Positions 42,401 through 46,640 of a DNA stretch of 64,000 nt are shown piece after piece; position 1 is the stretch's first letter, and every line of letters starts with the position of its first letter. Below the pieces are notes generated by a model. That model was not told the origin of the DNA and did no database searches. It saw nothing but the letters and a program-made list of their open reading frames with translations. This DNA comes from Apostichopus japonicus. Taxonomy: Eukaryota > Echinodermata > Holothuroidea > Aspidochirotida > Stichopodidae. A program made the position numbers and the translations under genes. The DNA is taken from assembly GCF_037975245.1 (NCBI RefSeq), contig NC_092565.1, forward strand, positions 12,082,499 to 12,146,498. Direction: 5' to 3'.

Positions 42401-45400
42401 TGGGGGGGAACATTCTGTTGGGGATCTTTTTTCATGTACATTGTCCAAGTTAATGGGTTCTGCTTGATGAGGGCTTTGGCAGTTGCACAAAGGAGGAGAG
42501 GGGATAAGGCACCCACTTCCATAGGAGACGGGGGGGGTGGAACGTTCAGTTGGGGGATCTTTTTCCATGTACATTAACCAAGTTGAGGGTTCTACTTGAG
42601 GAGGGCTTTTGCAGTGGCATGCACAAGGGGGGAGAGGGGATTAGGCACCCACTTCCATCGTCAGTTGGGGGGGGGAACATTCAGTTGGGGATCTTTTCTC
42701 ATATACATTAACCAAGTTAACAGGTTCTACTTGATGAGGGCTTTTGCAGTTGCAAAAGGGAGGAGAGGGGGTAAGGCACCCACTTCCATCGTCAGTTGGG
42801 AGGGGGGGGGAACGTTCAGTTGGGGGATGTTTTCCATGTGCATTAACCAAGTTGAGGGGTTCTACTTGATGAGGGCTTTTGCAGTGGCATGCGCAAAGGG
42901 TGAGGGAGGGGGGATAAGGCCCCAACTTCCATTGTCATTTGGGGGGGGGAATACATTCAGTTGGTGCATTTTTTTCCTCCAAAATTCATTTTGTATTAGC
43001 ATAACCTTAACCCAATTATTGGTCTAAATGCTGTATGCCTACGAATGCATAAAATTTGAGGTCTATAAAAAAAAAACACCTTCTTCTGGGGGAGCGCTGA
43101 AACAGACCTACCTACATGGGAGTTTTCAATGAACTCACAGGTGTAAAATTAAATTCTCAGAGACATTTTCTTGAATTAGAGCACACATCAGTTTAAATTC
43201 TGCACATGATACTTATGGGAGCAGTCCCATAATATTTTGCCTTATATAAACAGTAATATGGGCCCCAAGTGAGGTTTTTCATATCATGTGAATTTTGGAC
43301 TATGAACCATCATTTCCTGATTTACTTGTTTGTGTTCTCAATCTACTGGCAGAAGAATGCCAGTGTCTTTTCTTTCCTTCTTTCTTTCTTTTTTTTTTTA
43401 TTTGCAAACAGTAAAATCAACTGGCATTTGGCCATGTAAACAACAGTCTAATTTCCGGGTTTGGGAATTACTATTCCCAACACAGGAGACAAATATGATC
43501 ATAATTTAAGAAATAAAACATCAGCAGATGGGAATTACCACTGCCAACAAAACAGAGGTATGGCATCATACAACCAACAATGGCTAGGAATACTAGTACT
43601 AAAACCAGAGGCAATACAACCAATAACGGTTAGGAATACCAGTACTAACACCAGAGGCAATAAATCCAATACGTTAGGAATACCAGTACTGACACCAGAG
43701 GCATGAGATCTTACAACCAACAATGATTAGGAATACCAGTACTAACACCAGGGGCATGAGATCTTACAACCAACAATGGTTAGGAATATCAGTACTAACA
43801 CCAGAGGCATGAGATCATACAACCAACAATAGTTAGGAATAGCAGTACTAACACCAGAGGCTTATGATCATACAACCAACAATGGTTAGGAATACCAGTA
43901 CTGACACCAGAGGCATGAGATCATACAACCAACAATGGTTAGGATTACCAGTTCTGACACCAGAGGCATGAGATCATACAACCAACAATGGTTAGGAATA
44001 TCAGTACTGACACCAGAGGCTTATGATCATACAACCAACAATGGTTAGGATTACCAGTTCTGACACCAGAGGCATGAGATCATACAACCAACAATGGTTA
44101 GGAATACCAGTTCTGACACCAGAGGCATGAGATCATACAACCAACAATGGTTAGGATTACCAGTTCTGACACCAGAGGCATGAGATCATACAACCAACAA
44201 TGGTTAGGAATATCAGTACTGACACCAGAGGCATGAGATCATACAACCAACAATGGTTAGGATTACCAGTTCTGACACCAGAGGCATGAGATCATACAAC
44301 CAACAATGGTTAGGAATATCAGTACTGACACCAGAGGCATGAGATCATACAACCAACAATGGTTAAGATTACCAGTACTGACACCAGAGGCTTATGATCA
44401 TACAACCAACAATGGTTAGGAATACCAGTACTGACACCAGAGGCATGAGATCATACAACCAACAATGGTTAGGATTACCAGTTCTGACACCAGAGGCATG
44501 AGATCATACAACCAAAAATGGTTAGGAATATCAGTACTGACACCAGAGGCATGAGATCATACAACCAACAATGGTTAGGATTACCAGTTCTGACACCAGA
44601 GGCATGAGATCATACAACCAACAATGGTTAGGAATATCAGTACTGACACCAGAGGCATGAGATCATACAACCAACAATGGTTAGGATTACCAGTACTGAC
44701 ACCAGAGGCTTATGATCATACAACCAACAATGGTTAGGATTACCAGTACTGACACCAGAGGCATGAGATCATACAACCAACAATGGTTAGGATTACCAGT
44801 TCTGACACCAGAGGCATGAGATCATACAACCAACAATGGTTAGGAATATCAGTACTGACACCAGAGGCATGAGATCATACAACCAACAATGGTTAGGATT
44901 ACCATTACTGACACAAGAGGCTTATGATCATACAACCAACAATGGTTAGGATTACCAGTTCTGACACTAGAGGCATGAGATCATACTACCAACAATGGTT
45001 AGGAATATCAGTACTGACACCAGAGGAAATACAACCAACAATGGTTAGGATTACCAGTACTAACACCAGAGGCATGAGATCTTACAACCAACAATGGTTA
45101 GGATTACCAGAACTGACACCAGAGTGGATATGAAAATATAGAAGAAACCATGGTTGGGAAAAACATGTGATCCTATGACCGAAATTAAAACACAAATTAA
45201 TCCTACAGAAGACCTGACTGAGGCAAAGGCTTTAAGTTAATGACGTACTGTTTACTTGTAGCACATAACATGTATGGTAAAGAATCTATTTACCTATTAA
45301 GACATCACAAATCCAAGCAAGAATGCTAGGCTAATGGCTCATAAATACTTGCATAAAAGTACTGTATAGAAGGCTTGAGCTTTTAGTTGTTTAATTTCTG

Positions 45401-46631
45401 ACATGAAGAGGAATGTATGCTTCCAGTGTTAAAAAAATTTGTTACACAAGTCGCTTGACCTTTAAATGTCTTGTAGTTTCATAAGGTGTGCAATGTTGGG
45501 AATAAAAGAAGGGGGGGGGGAGGGAAAATACATAGAAGTCAGTGCCGTTTACCAATGTGTGTTCCTTGGCATATGTTCACCCTACCTTTGCCATCAGGCC
45601 TCCAAGCCAGGGCTGTCACAGATTTTGCATCATCGTCCACGCAAGGTGAAAGGACCCAAATTGGCTGTTTCTGCCAAGTCAACCTTTGGAGAAGAACCTT
45701 TACAGAGAAATTGATGACAATGAATTATATTTACAGTAGATGCTGCCTTCACCTAGCATTCTGAAAGTAAAACCAAGTATAGAGAAGTACTGGAGTCCAT
45801 GAAAATATAAATATGATCATTGACACAGAAGTTTTTTACTCTGTTTGCTTGTAGTTTTAATTGGTTGAGTCGTATTTAATACTACATTGTGCCTGGGTAG
45901 ATCATTACATTTGCATATATCATAATATGATAATAGACACTTGGAGGTATATTTTCAAAGAAAATCCCAGTTGAATAGACTAAGATCTTTGGGAGCAAAC
46001 AATTATTTCACTGACTTTTATGTTTATTGATCATTGGACACAGCAACGTAATGGGATATGTGGTTTAATATACATAATCTGTGTGTTCTTATATAATACT
46101 GTACTACAAGTTTTATCATACTATTTAAAGTTCCAGCCATAGATTATGTAAAGTTTATAACATATTATGCAGTTATAGCTCCAGTCGTATATTATGACAA
46201 GTTATAACATATTATGCAGTTATAGCTCCAGCCATCTCTCATACACCATCTCTTTGGCAGTTGTTGAGCCTATGCCAGCAAGAATAGCACTAGCTCCAAA
46301 GGAAATATATATTTAATGTATCATGTTTGAATGAATATAGATGAGATGTCAAGTACACCAATACAGGTGAAACTGACTAAGTGACTAACTATAAATTGTC
46401 TGAAATCTCTCTTACAGTATAATTCTGATACATTTGAATCTGTCAATGGTTCAAATAGTTCAGTTGAAAATCTGCTGATTCTTCTTCGTTTACATGACAT
46501 TTGTGCCCTTCTGTACTTACTTCTCCATTTTTATTGGCTAGAGCAATAAGGTCCATCTTTGGAGACCATTCCATGAGGACAATCTCTGAAGAGACAGATC
46601 GCTCTTCGAGCTGCCGGAAAGCTTGTTGCAT
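6349..46631 (-). CDS. ANAPC4: ANAPC4 (APC4), anaphase-promoting complex subunit 4, 20 coding exons
   Basis: Scaffold subunit of the APC/C ubiquitin ligase; in the known complex APC4 sits in the platform with APC1 and APC5. Coding exons, 5' to 3' on the minus strand: 46631-46521, 45697-45586, 39390-39153, 38504-38439, 36481-36373, 35060-34953, 31102-31019, 29851-29765, 26672-26488, 25331-25231, 24556-24505, 13961-13859, 13071-13015, 12031-11798, 11027-10924, 10079-9981, 9180-9094, 8227-8039, 6964-6862, 6495-6349. All junctions are GT-AG and all phases join, giving 2376 nt and 791 residues. Recognisable family landmarks are MEWSPKMDLIALAN, TALAWRPDGK, YLPKLPPL, LLVWGKASLELQ, KGLKKLGHSVESSYSSIQKL, NSLKNFKAFFRWL, FYDDTTLSILLQ and GSRKVSSVLFLNGRRIRLFDM. 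The WD40 propeller is formed by the N- and C-terminal parts, with a helical domain between them (family knowledge). A possible ATTAAA poly(A) signal lies at 5153-5158, far downstream and weak. No RNA evidence was available. Confidence 0.96.
6862..6964 (-). CDS. ANAPC4: ANAPC4 exon 19 (residues 709-743)
   Basis: Encodes LTVDAGELVSHYHRLENLRA and LKFAVSGSRKVSSV, matching human MHFEKHWRLLESMKAQYVAG and GFRKVSCVL. The acceptor is TTTCTTTCGTCAG and the donor AGCGTG|GTAAGC; phase 0. The following 366-bp intron contains no feature I recognise. Confidence 0.95.
7268..7566 (+). mobile_element. tRNA-Leu-like SINE
   Basis: The head GTGGTTAAGGCAGTGGACTT, CTAGTCTAAG and GGCTTGAGTCC reads like a tRNA-Leu with A and B boxes. 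The body CCTTGGGTAAGACACTTTAT and CACCCAGGTGTATAAATGGG is a block I know from widespread SINEs of marine animals. The 3' part ends near AATATTAAAATTAAT. Lies in ANAPC4 intron 18, antisense to the gene. Exact family not assigned. Confidence 0.75.
8039..8227 (-). CDS. ANAPC4: ANAPC4 exon 18 (residues 646-708 plus 2 nt)
   Basis: Encodes RVLDAAFYDDTTLSILLQEA and DTVQDSVLCQLPICSLDD, matching human CLDAQFYDDETVTVVLKD and RLLVQLPLSLV, then a Ser/Thr-rich linker. The acceptor is TTTTTACCGGTAG and the donor GACAT|GTGAGT. The next intron (1074 bp) carries a tRNA-Leu-like SINE. Confidence 0.95.
9094..9180 (-). CDS. ANAPC4: ANAPC4 exon 17 (residues 617-645 plus 2 nt)
   Basis: Encodes PNLQLVRLQFGVLGSSLNQS and TVSQSSVN, aligned with human GLIAIKFGSFTYATTEKVRR, a C-terminal propeller strand. 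The acceptor is ACTTTTCTAG and the donor AACAG|GTAAAG. The following 866-bp intron has a poly-G patch (8958-8973) and nothing else recognised. Confidence 0.91.
9981..10079 (-). CDS. ANAPC4: ANAPC4 exon 16 (residues 584-616 plus 2 nt)
   Basis: Encodes HIPSDGNLVYTVFIDSKPPV and DSLYFMKHSLTQ, matching human NLHYLLFTILEDSLYKMCIL. The acceptor is TTCTTTCCAG and the donor CAAAG|GTTTGT. The donor is weaker than the others, but only this one preserves phase with exon 17. The following 800-bp intron contains a poly-G run near 9757. Confidence 0.92.
10924..11027 (-). CDS. ANAPC4: ANAPC4 exon 15 (residues 550-583 plus 2 nt)
   Basis: Encodes GQSVIVKDVYPLYKSVETPE and SLSSKYQQFMV, aligned with human GKSMNQAICIPLYRDTRSED. 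Overall identity is moderate, but splice sites (GTTCTTCCAG acceptor, GTCCA|GTAAGA donor) and phases fit. Another open frame on the opposite strand at 10884-11210 has no coding support. The following 844-bp intron is unremarkable. Confidence 0.9.
11798..12031 (-). CDS. ANAPC4: ANAPC4 exon 14 (residues 472-549)
   Basis: Largest internal exon after exon 3. It encodes FTLEHVGQYFKKEDLSHPFT, then NPWLDFLEAHPEVKSSMFIF, and a helix ending SEVLIKTG, matching the human VERVGQYLKDEDDDL and WYDFLQNSSHLKESPLLFPY blocks. The acceptor is AATTTCTAG and the donor ACAGGG|GTGAGT; phase 0. The following intron is 770 bp, with nothing recognised. Confidence 0.95.
13015..13071 (-). CDS. ANAPC4: ANAPC4 exon 13 (residues 453-471)
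   Basis: A 57-nt exon encoding MYQKDINFVADFLEENFSQ, matching human MTQKDITFVAEFLTEHFNE. The acceptor is CGTTAACAG and the donor TCTCAG|GTGATG; phase 0. The following 983-bp intron has no element I recognise. Confidence 0.95.
13281..13353 (-). pseudogene. tRNA-like sequence (Thr-UGU-like), probably pseudogene or SINE head
   Basis: 73 nt on the minus strand: A box TTAGCTCAGGTGGTAGAGC, anticodon arm CTGGG-TCTGTAA-CCCAG, and B box GGTTCAAATCC. Anticodon TGT by position, but position 33 is C instead of the invariant T, the T stem pairs at only two positions, and the acceptor pairs (GCTAG/CTAGC) only if shifted by one base. Not a normal tRNA gene. Confidence 0.6.
13422..13791. mobile_element. hAT-type MITE with 8-bp target duplication, in intron 12
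   Basis: Perfect 14-bp terminal inverted repeats CATAGGCGTAGGAG, flanked on both sides by CTACCTAC (13414-13421 and 13792-13799). 370 bp, no transposase. The terminal GGCGTAGGA motif is shared with the three copies at 49.0, 52.6 and 53.6 kb, but the interior differs. An 8-bp duplication is typical of hAT. Confidence 0.88.
13859..13961 (-). CDS. ANAPC4: ANAPC4 exon 12 (residues 418-452)
   Basis: Encodes VIENSLKNFKAFFRWLFVQM and MRMMEEPVIPAVSK, matching human VIDSSMKNFKAFFRWLYVAMLRMTED. The acceptor is CTTCTTCAG, after 10.5 kb of intron 11, and the donor GTAAG|GTTAGA. The next intron (787 bp) holds a 370-bp hAT MITE and a tRNA-like sequence. Confidence 0.96.
14317..14859. other. Unannotated part of intron 11
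   Basis: Starts just after a G-rich tract (14286-14333). No element or exon recognised before the 48-bp array begins. Confidence 0.4.
14860..16949. repeat. 48-bp minisatellite, left block (about 43 copies)
   Basis: The unit is CTGTTCACACATCTGTATGG followed by ATTCTCAATATGTGAACTGA and CTGCTATG. Units vary at fixed places: G/C before ATTC, T/C in ATTCTC/ATTCCC, and the last six bases (GCTATG, GTTATG, TCTATG, GCTTAG, ACTAAG). GTTCACA and TGTGAAC in each unit are inverted repeats. Because 48 is a multiple of 3, long open frames appear on both strands; they are not genes. A 12-unit block (576 bp) starting near 15061 recurs near 15637 almost unchanged. Lies in ANAPC4 intron 11. Confidence 0.97.
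16950..19793 (+). CDS. LINE ORF2: endonuclease-reverse transcriptase, 5'-partial
   Basis: 947 codons with no stop, entering at the 5' truncation, so the true start is missing. The N-terminal endonuclease keeps LALTETWLGN, VIYRPPPS, IVGDLNFHLD and a DHYAVSL end, but lacks the first strand with its catalytic Asn. The reverse transcriptase shows NYRPVSNLPFISKLLEK, motif A MLDLSAAFDLIDHEIL, motif B FGVPQGSVLGPL (18843-18878), motif C CYADDTQLYL (YADD at 18944-18955), and MRVNCLKLNQDKTEFIVF. The C-terminal LITSKLDYCNALLYGLP-like block is typical of Jockey-superfamily (CR1/L2/Crack) elements. The intact frame suggests a young insertion, but it cannot encode a full endonuclease. Confidence 0.93.
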   Translation, partial: SDFVVSNDIDILALTETWLGNVTDSSVIGNLVPTGYEFEHVPRSTGKTGGGVGLLFKSGLSLKINTSTKDNLYTHFEHMDCCISTGDLQFALSVIYRPPPSSKNGFKNSIFFDEWALYLESITAMKDRVTIVGDLNFHLDNPNDVDSQKFSRLLNVHGLKQHVVGATHRAGHTLDVVITREHSDILYGSPSIVDACLGNMNGNLTCDHYAVSLNINTHKPDHIRKVTTFRKFRDINVPDFIDDIKHCETLMNVNQSVEELVAAYINHLSKLVDRHAPECTKTITLRPNTPWYTDTLRHAKHERRKAERKWRTTRLTVHWQIYRNQCKVVNKLLVQEKRNYYCNKIAECGSDQRRLFSLTKDLMGEPNDATLPSDTCVESLANQFGEFFINKVAAIREEYDTCDATASVDVMADDSIFGGCPLESFSPATEEEVRKLITSSPTKSCNLDPIPTWLLKQCVDALLPIITAIINQSLIESKVPSCFKRSIVKPLLKKPGMNKEVFKNYRPVSNLPFISKLLEKVVAIRLQHHLNANALHDNLQSAYRQYHSTESALLRVHNDIAAALDKRSQTMMVMLDLSAAFDLIDHEILFNRLQHTFGIASNSLKWFKSYFRDRMQCIQIDNVISDEKQLRFGVPQGSVLGPLIYCMFTRPVGEIIQRHNINHHCYADDTQLYLNFGALESWNDVSLKVQACLSDIVRWMRVNCLKLNQDKTEFIVFSPKFQGNAIQDLYINMGPNTICSVPKVKNLGVYLDHNLTMDNQVDSICKSCYWQIRNIGKIRRYISDDACKTLIHALVTSKLDYCNALLYGLPHKLTDRLQRVQNRAARLVSRTRRHEHITPVLRDLHWLPIHCRFNYKILLYTYKSLNGLAPIYLSELMHKYKPTRSLRSESKSLLTKPVIKTSTYGNRRFDYSSATLWNSLSEEAKCAKNIDEFKKLVKTFLFRSAFH
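16950..20138 (+). mobile_element. 5'-truncated CR1/L2-like non-LTR retrotransposon
   Basis: A 3.2-kb insertion inside the 48-bp array. It is flanked by a 9-bp target duplication TTAGCTGTT (16941-16949 and 20139-20147). The 3' end has a hairpin (AGCGCCTTA at 20064-20072 with TAAGGCGCT at 20091-20099) and a TAAATAA-type tail, as in CR1/L2-group LINEs. The open frame runs to the truncation point. The insertion is antisense to ANAPC4. Confidence 0.93.
20139..24428. repeat. 48-bp minisatellite, right block (about 89 copies)
   Basis: Continuation of the array interrupted by the LINE, with the same unit and the same variant positions. A rare CCCACATCTG variant occurs near 20532 and again near 22932, 2400 bp (50 units) apart, with matching neighbours, which indicates large-block duplication. 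GCTTAG-ending units recur at irregular spacing and close the plus-strand frames. The array ends at CACACATCAGC, 77 bp before exon 11. Confidence 0.97.
24505..24556 (-). CDS. ANAPC4: ANAPC4 exon 11 (residues 401-417 plus 2 nt)
   Basis: A 52-nt micro-exon encoding AMSSVGSFLLKSNELL, matching human AITAVGSFILKANELLQ. The acceptor is CTCTCTCCCACAG and the donor TTGCA|GTAAGT. It lies only 77 bp from the end of the 48-bp minisatellite, which fills the next intron. Too short for an open-reading-frame screen; found by phase and homology. Confidence 0.94.
25231..25331 (-). CDS. ANAPC4: ANAPC4 exon 10 (residues 367-400 plus 1 nt)
   Basis: Encodes LLFELSELYGMARWYDKFGI and LGLSPEAIQ, matching human LLYHLSELKGMASWKQKYEPLGLD. 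The acceptor is TTCTCTGGCAG and the donor ACAAG|GTGAGG. The following 674-bp intron contains a G-rich tract at about 24926-24960 and otherwise nothing recognised. Confidence 0.94.
26488..26672 (-). CDS. ANAPC4: ANAPC4 exon 9 (residues 306-366 plus 2 nt)
   Basis: The most conserved exon: GDEFLDLLVWGKASLELQTF and then ELTAKGLKKLGHSVESSYSS match human DEFMHLLLWGKASAELQTLL and QLTVKGLKKLGQSIESSYSS nearly residue by residue. The acceptor is GATTTCAG and the donor GCACAG|GTAAAG. The following 1156-bp intron has no recognised element. Confidence 0.96.
26673..29764. other. ANAPC4 intron 8, no element recognised
   Basis: 3.1 kb of AT-rich intron. Short open frames at 26900-27172 and 28218-28511 show no family similarity and no sensible splice context. 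Nothing else supported. Confidence 0.5.
29765..29851 (-). CDS. ANAPC4: ANAPC4 exon 8 (residues 277-305)
   Basis: Encodes YLEGTLKAITEAKEDILLEI and EAKLTKYAE, an amphipathic helix aligned with human LTCMCEAWEEILMQMDSRLTKF. The acceptor is TTTTCTGACAG and the donor GCCGAG|GTACAG; phase 0. The following 3.1-kb intron holds nothing I recognise. An AAGATGGC motif near 29158 was noted but not interpreted. Confidence 0.92.
30207..30276. repeat. Short fold-back sequence
   Basis: CAATAGGCTGTGGTGAC and GTCATCACAGCCAATAAC are imperfect inverted repeats about 30 bp apart. Possibly a small MITE remnant; no target duplication seen. Confidence 0.4.
31019..31102 (-). CDS. ANAPC4: ANAPC4 exon 7 (residues 249-276)
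   Basis: Encodes LSSVLLASRSREIAKYAKKY followed by AKISALME, matching human LLYSFLPEVTRMARKFTHISALLQ, where the helical insertion begins. The acceptor is CTTTTTTAG and the donor ATGGAG|GTACGT; phase 0 on both sides. The following intron is 1167 bp; apart from a short fold-back (30207-30276) I see nothing in it. Confidence 0.92.
31568..31591. repeat. Poly-C run
   Basis: More than 20 consecutive C in intron 6. Length is likely uncertain in the assembly. Confidence 0.9.
31972..32240. repeat. About 135-bp direct repeat, two copies
   Basis: GGTTTTGAAAAGGAAATGTC, GGTATCTCTGAATTTGG and GGTTTCTGTGGTAAAACACT occur in order twice, starting near 31979 and 32113. The copies differ by a few substitutions and a short insertion. 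Confidence 0.85.
32786..33975. mobile_element. Non-autonomous hAT element, 1.19 kb
   Basis: Ends TAGTGTTGACACGGGT and, inverted, TAGTGTTTGCACGGGT. Flanks are GGGTTTAC (32778-32785) and AGGTTTAC (33976-33983), an 8-bp duplication with one mismatch. Subterminal GGGTACC/ACCGGGTA motifs repeat near both ends. The interior holds about four partial copies of a 125-165-bp segment (CACATGGTAGCCTTACACCA, GTTATTGCTGTTATCTTC) starting near 33375, 33511, 33634 and 33798. No transposase frame. Confidence 0.85.
34459..34514. repeat. (TCC)n microsatellite
   Basis: About 18 TCC repeats in intron 6. It creates poly-Ser and poly-Pro frames that are not genes. Confidence 0.97.
34953..35060 (-). CDS. ANAPC4: ANAPC4 exon 6 (residues 213-248)
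   Basis: Encodes CGAVLGAVVTPRLYSLLVVM and a basic/acidic tail ending EVVLVK; this corresponds to human TCLALCLSSDLKSLSVVTEV. The acceptor is TTATTCTTTAG and the donor GTGAAG|GTTAGT; phase 0 on both sides. Its 5' two-thirds and acceptor are tandemly repeated upstream (see 34998-35385). The following 3850-bp intron holds a hAT element, a (TCC)n tract, a 135-bp direct repeat and a poly-C run. Confidence 0.93.
34998..35385. repeat. ANAPC4: 163-bp tandem repeat containing ANAPC4 exon 6
   Basis: TTCCATGAC starts at 34998, 35161 and 35324, so the period is 163 bp; the third copy is cut short by an internal deletion. Each full unit holds the 5' two-thirds of exon 6, its acceptor, and upstream intron. 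The second copy (acceptor at 35224-35225, exon-like part 35223 downward) reads CGAVLGAVVTPHLHSLLMVM and lacks the authentic donor. Inclusion to the nearest GT-containing site would give 70 nt and break the frame, so I call it a pseudo-exon. Confidence 0.9.
36373..36481 (-). CDS. ANAPC4: ANAPC4 exon 5 (residues 176-212)
   Basis: Encodes LNLLVVCFDNGLLYILAFGI, matching human LNILVLGGSSGFIELYAYGM, followed by EVNLKSQEKTAD. The acceptor is TTACCCAACAG and the donor GCTGAT|GTAAGT; it ends in phase 0. The following 1312-bp intron contains the partial tandem copies of exon 6. Confidence 0.94.
38205..38832. repeat. Diverged 100-bp direct repeats flanking exon 4
   Basis: TTTATCCAGTATC, ATTGCAAAA, TACAAGTCCAAAG and ATAGCA occur in the same order at 38205-38310 and 38738-38832, on either side of ANAPC4 exon 4. 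About three-quarters identical by eye. Confidence 0.7.
38439..38504 (-). CDS. ANAPC4: ANAPC4 exon 4 (residues 154-176)
   Basis: Short 66-nt exon encoding SSLKDQDDEGLEDLMQLKDQ, a charged segment at the position of the human EENSDEIIKLLGD region. Identity is weak, but the splice sites (TGTCGATAG acceptor, ATAGG|GTAAGA donor) and phases fit both neighbours exactly. The following intron is 1957 bp and contains nothing clear except the partner of the 100-bp repeat at 38205-38310. Confidence 0.86.
39153..39390 (-). CDS. ANAPC4: ANAPC4 exon 3 (residues 75-153 plus 2 nt)
   Basis: Encodes LAVGYSSGKVVLCSVEGAG, a strongly acidic loop (EKEEEEDEET) and DLYLPKLPPLSK, matching the human LLLPKLPTLPK segment. 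The acceptor TTCTTCTCTAG was chosen because the open frame upstream of 39427 is closed by a stop. The donor is CTAAACA|GTTAGT, and this choice makes the phase fit exon 4. The following intron is 648 bp and includes one half of a diverged 100-bp repeat (38738-38832). Confidence 0.93.
40735..41110. mobile_element. Fold-back (long inverted repeat) element in intron 2
   Basis: Core arms are TGTGATGTCACATCCTCAC at about 40804-40822 and GTGAGGATGTGACGTCACA at about 41026-41044. Weaker inverted similarity (GAGATAT, AAGTGT, TTTTATCA, GTGTAGAAA) extends outward to about 40743 and 41105. AT-rich interior, no coding. I know similar TGATGTCACATCCTCAC fold-backs from marine invertebrate genomes. No clean target duplication found. 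Confidence 0.7.
42160..42970. repeat. G-rich minisatellite, period about 130 bp, 6 copies
   Basis: Blocks ACCAAGTTAA, GGTTCTACTTGATGAGGGCT, TTTTGCAGTGGCATGCACAA, CACCCACTTCCATCGTCAGT and GGGGGATCTTTTTCCATGTA recur in order about six times. Each unit carries two or three G runs (up to 11 G). It yields long frames on both strands that I do not call genes. Confidence 0.93.
43560..45130. repeat. 53-bp minisatellite, about 29 copies
   Basis: The unit is GGTTAGGAATACCAGTACTG, ACACCAGAGGCATGAGATCA, TACAACCAACAAT. Units alternate between AATATCAGTACTG and ATTACCAGTTCTG types in the middle, giving a 106-bp dimer pattern, with occasional CTTATGATCA units. Edge units are shortened (e.g. GAGGCAATACAACCAATAA). 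Lies in ANAPC4 intron 2. Confidence 0.95.
45586..45697 (-). CDS. ANAPC4: ANAPC4 exon 2 (residues 38-74 plus 1 nt)
   Basis: Encodes VLLQRLTWQKQPIWVL and then SVTALAWRPDGK, the second WD40 strand set of APC4. The acceptor is CTCTGTAAAG and the donor AAAG|GTAGGG. It carries one spare nucleotide that completes a valine codon with exon 3. It is followed by the 6.2-kb intron 2, which holds two minisatellites and a fold-back element. Confidence 0.94.
46120..46240. repeat. Short tandem repeat (about 52 bp, 2-3 copies)
   Basis: TTATAACATATTATGCAGTTATAGCTCCAG occurs twice, preceded by one weaker copy. It is inside intergenic sequence or intron of... here it lies between exon 1 and exon 2 boundaries of ANAPC4 (intron 1). 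No function seen. Confidence 0.6.
46521..46631 (-). CDS. ANAPC4: ANAPC4 exon 1 (residues 1-37)
   Basis: Encodes the first WD40 strand region, including EIVLMEWSPKMDLIALANKN, the best conserved N-terminal block of APC4. The ATG at 46631-46629 is the first in-frame methionine after an in-frame TAG about 45 nt upstream. The exon ends in phase 0 at GGAGAA|GTAAGT. A good acceptor (CTTGCAG) lies at about 46688, so the 5'UTR is probably spliced; it would begin with a 10-codon out-of-frame upstream ORF. The following 823-bp intron holds nothing I recognise. Confidence 0.93.
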
Positions 46632-46640
46632 CTTGGACAC

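Noticed and set aside
42165-43027. 143-residue and neighbouring frames with repeated RAFAVA/LMRA motifs
   Set aside because: Reading of the G-rich minisatellite; frames shift with G-run length.
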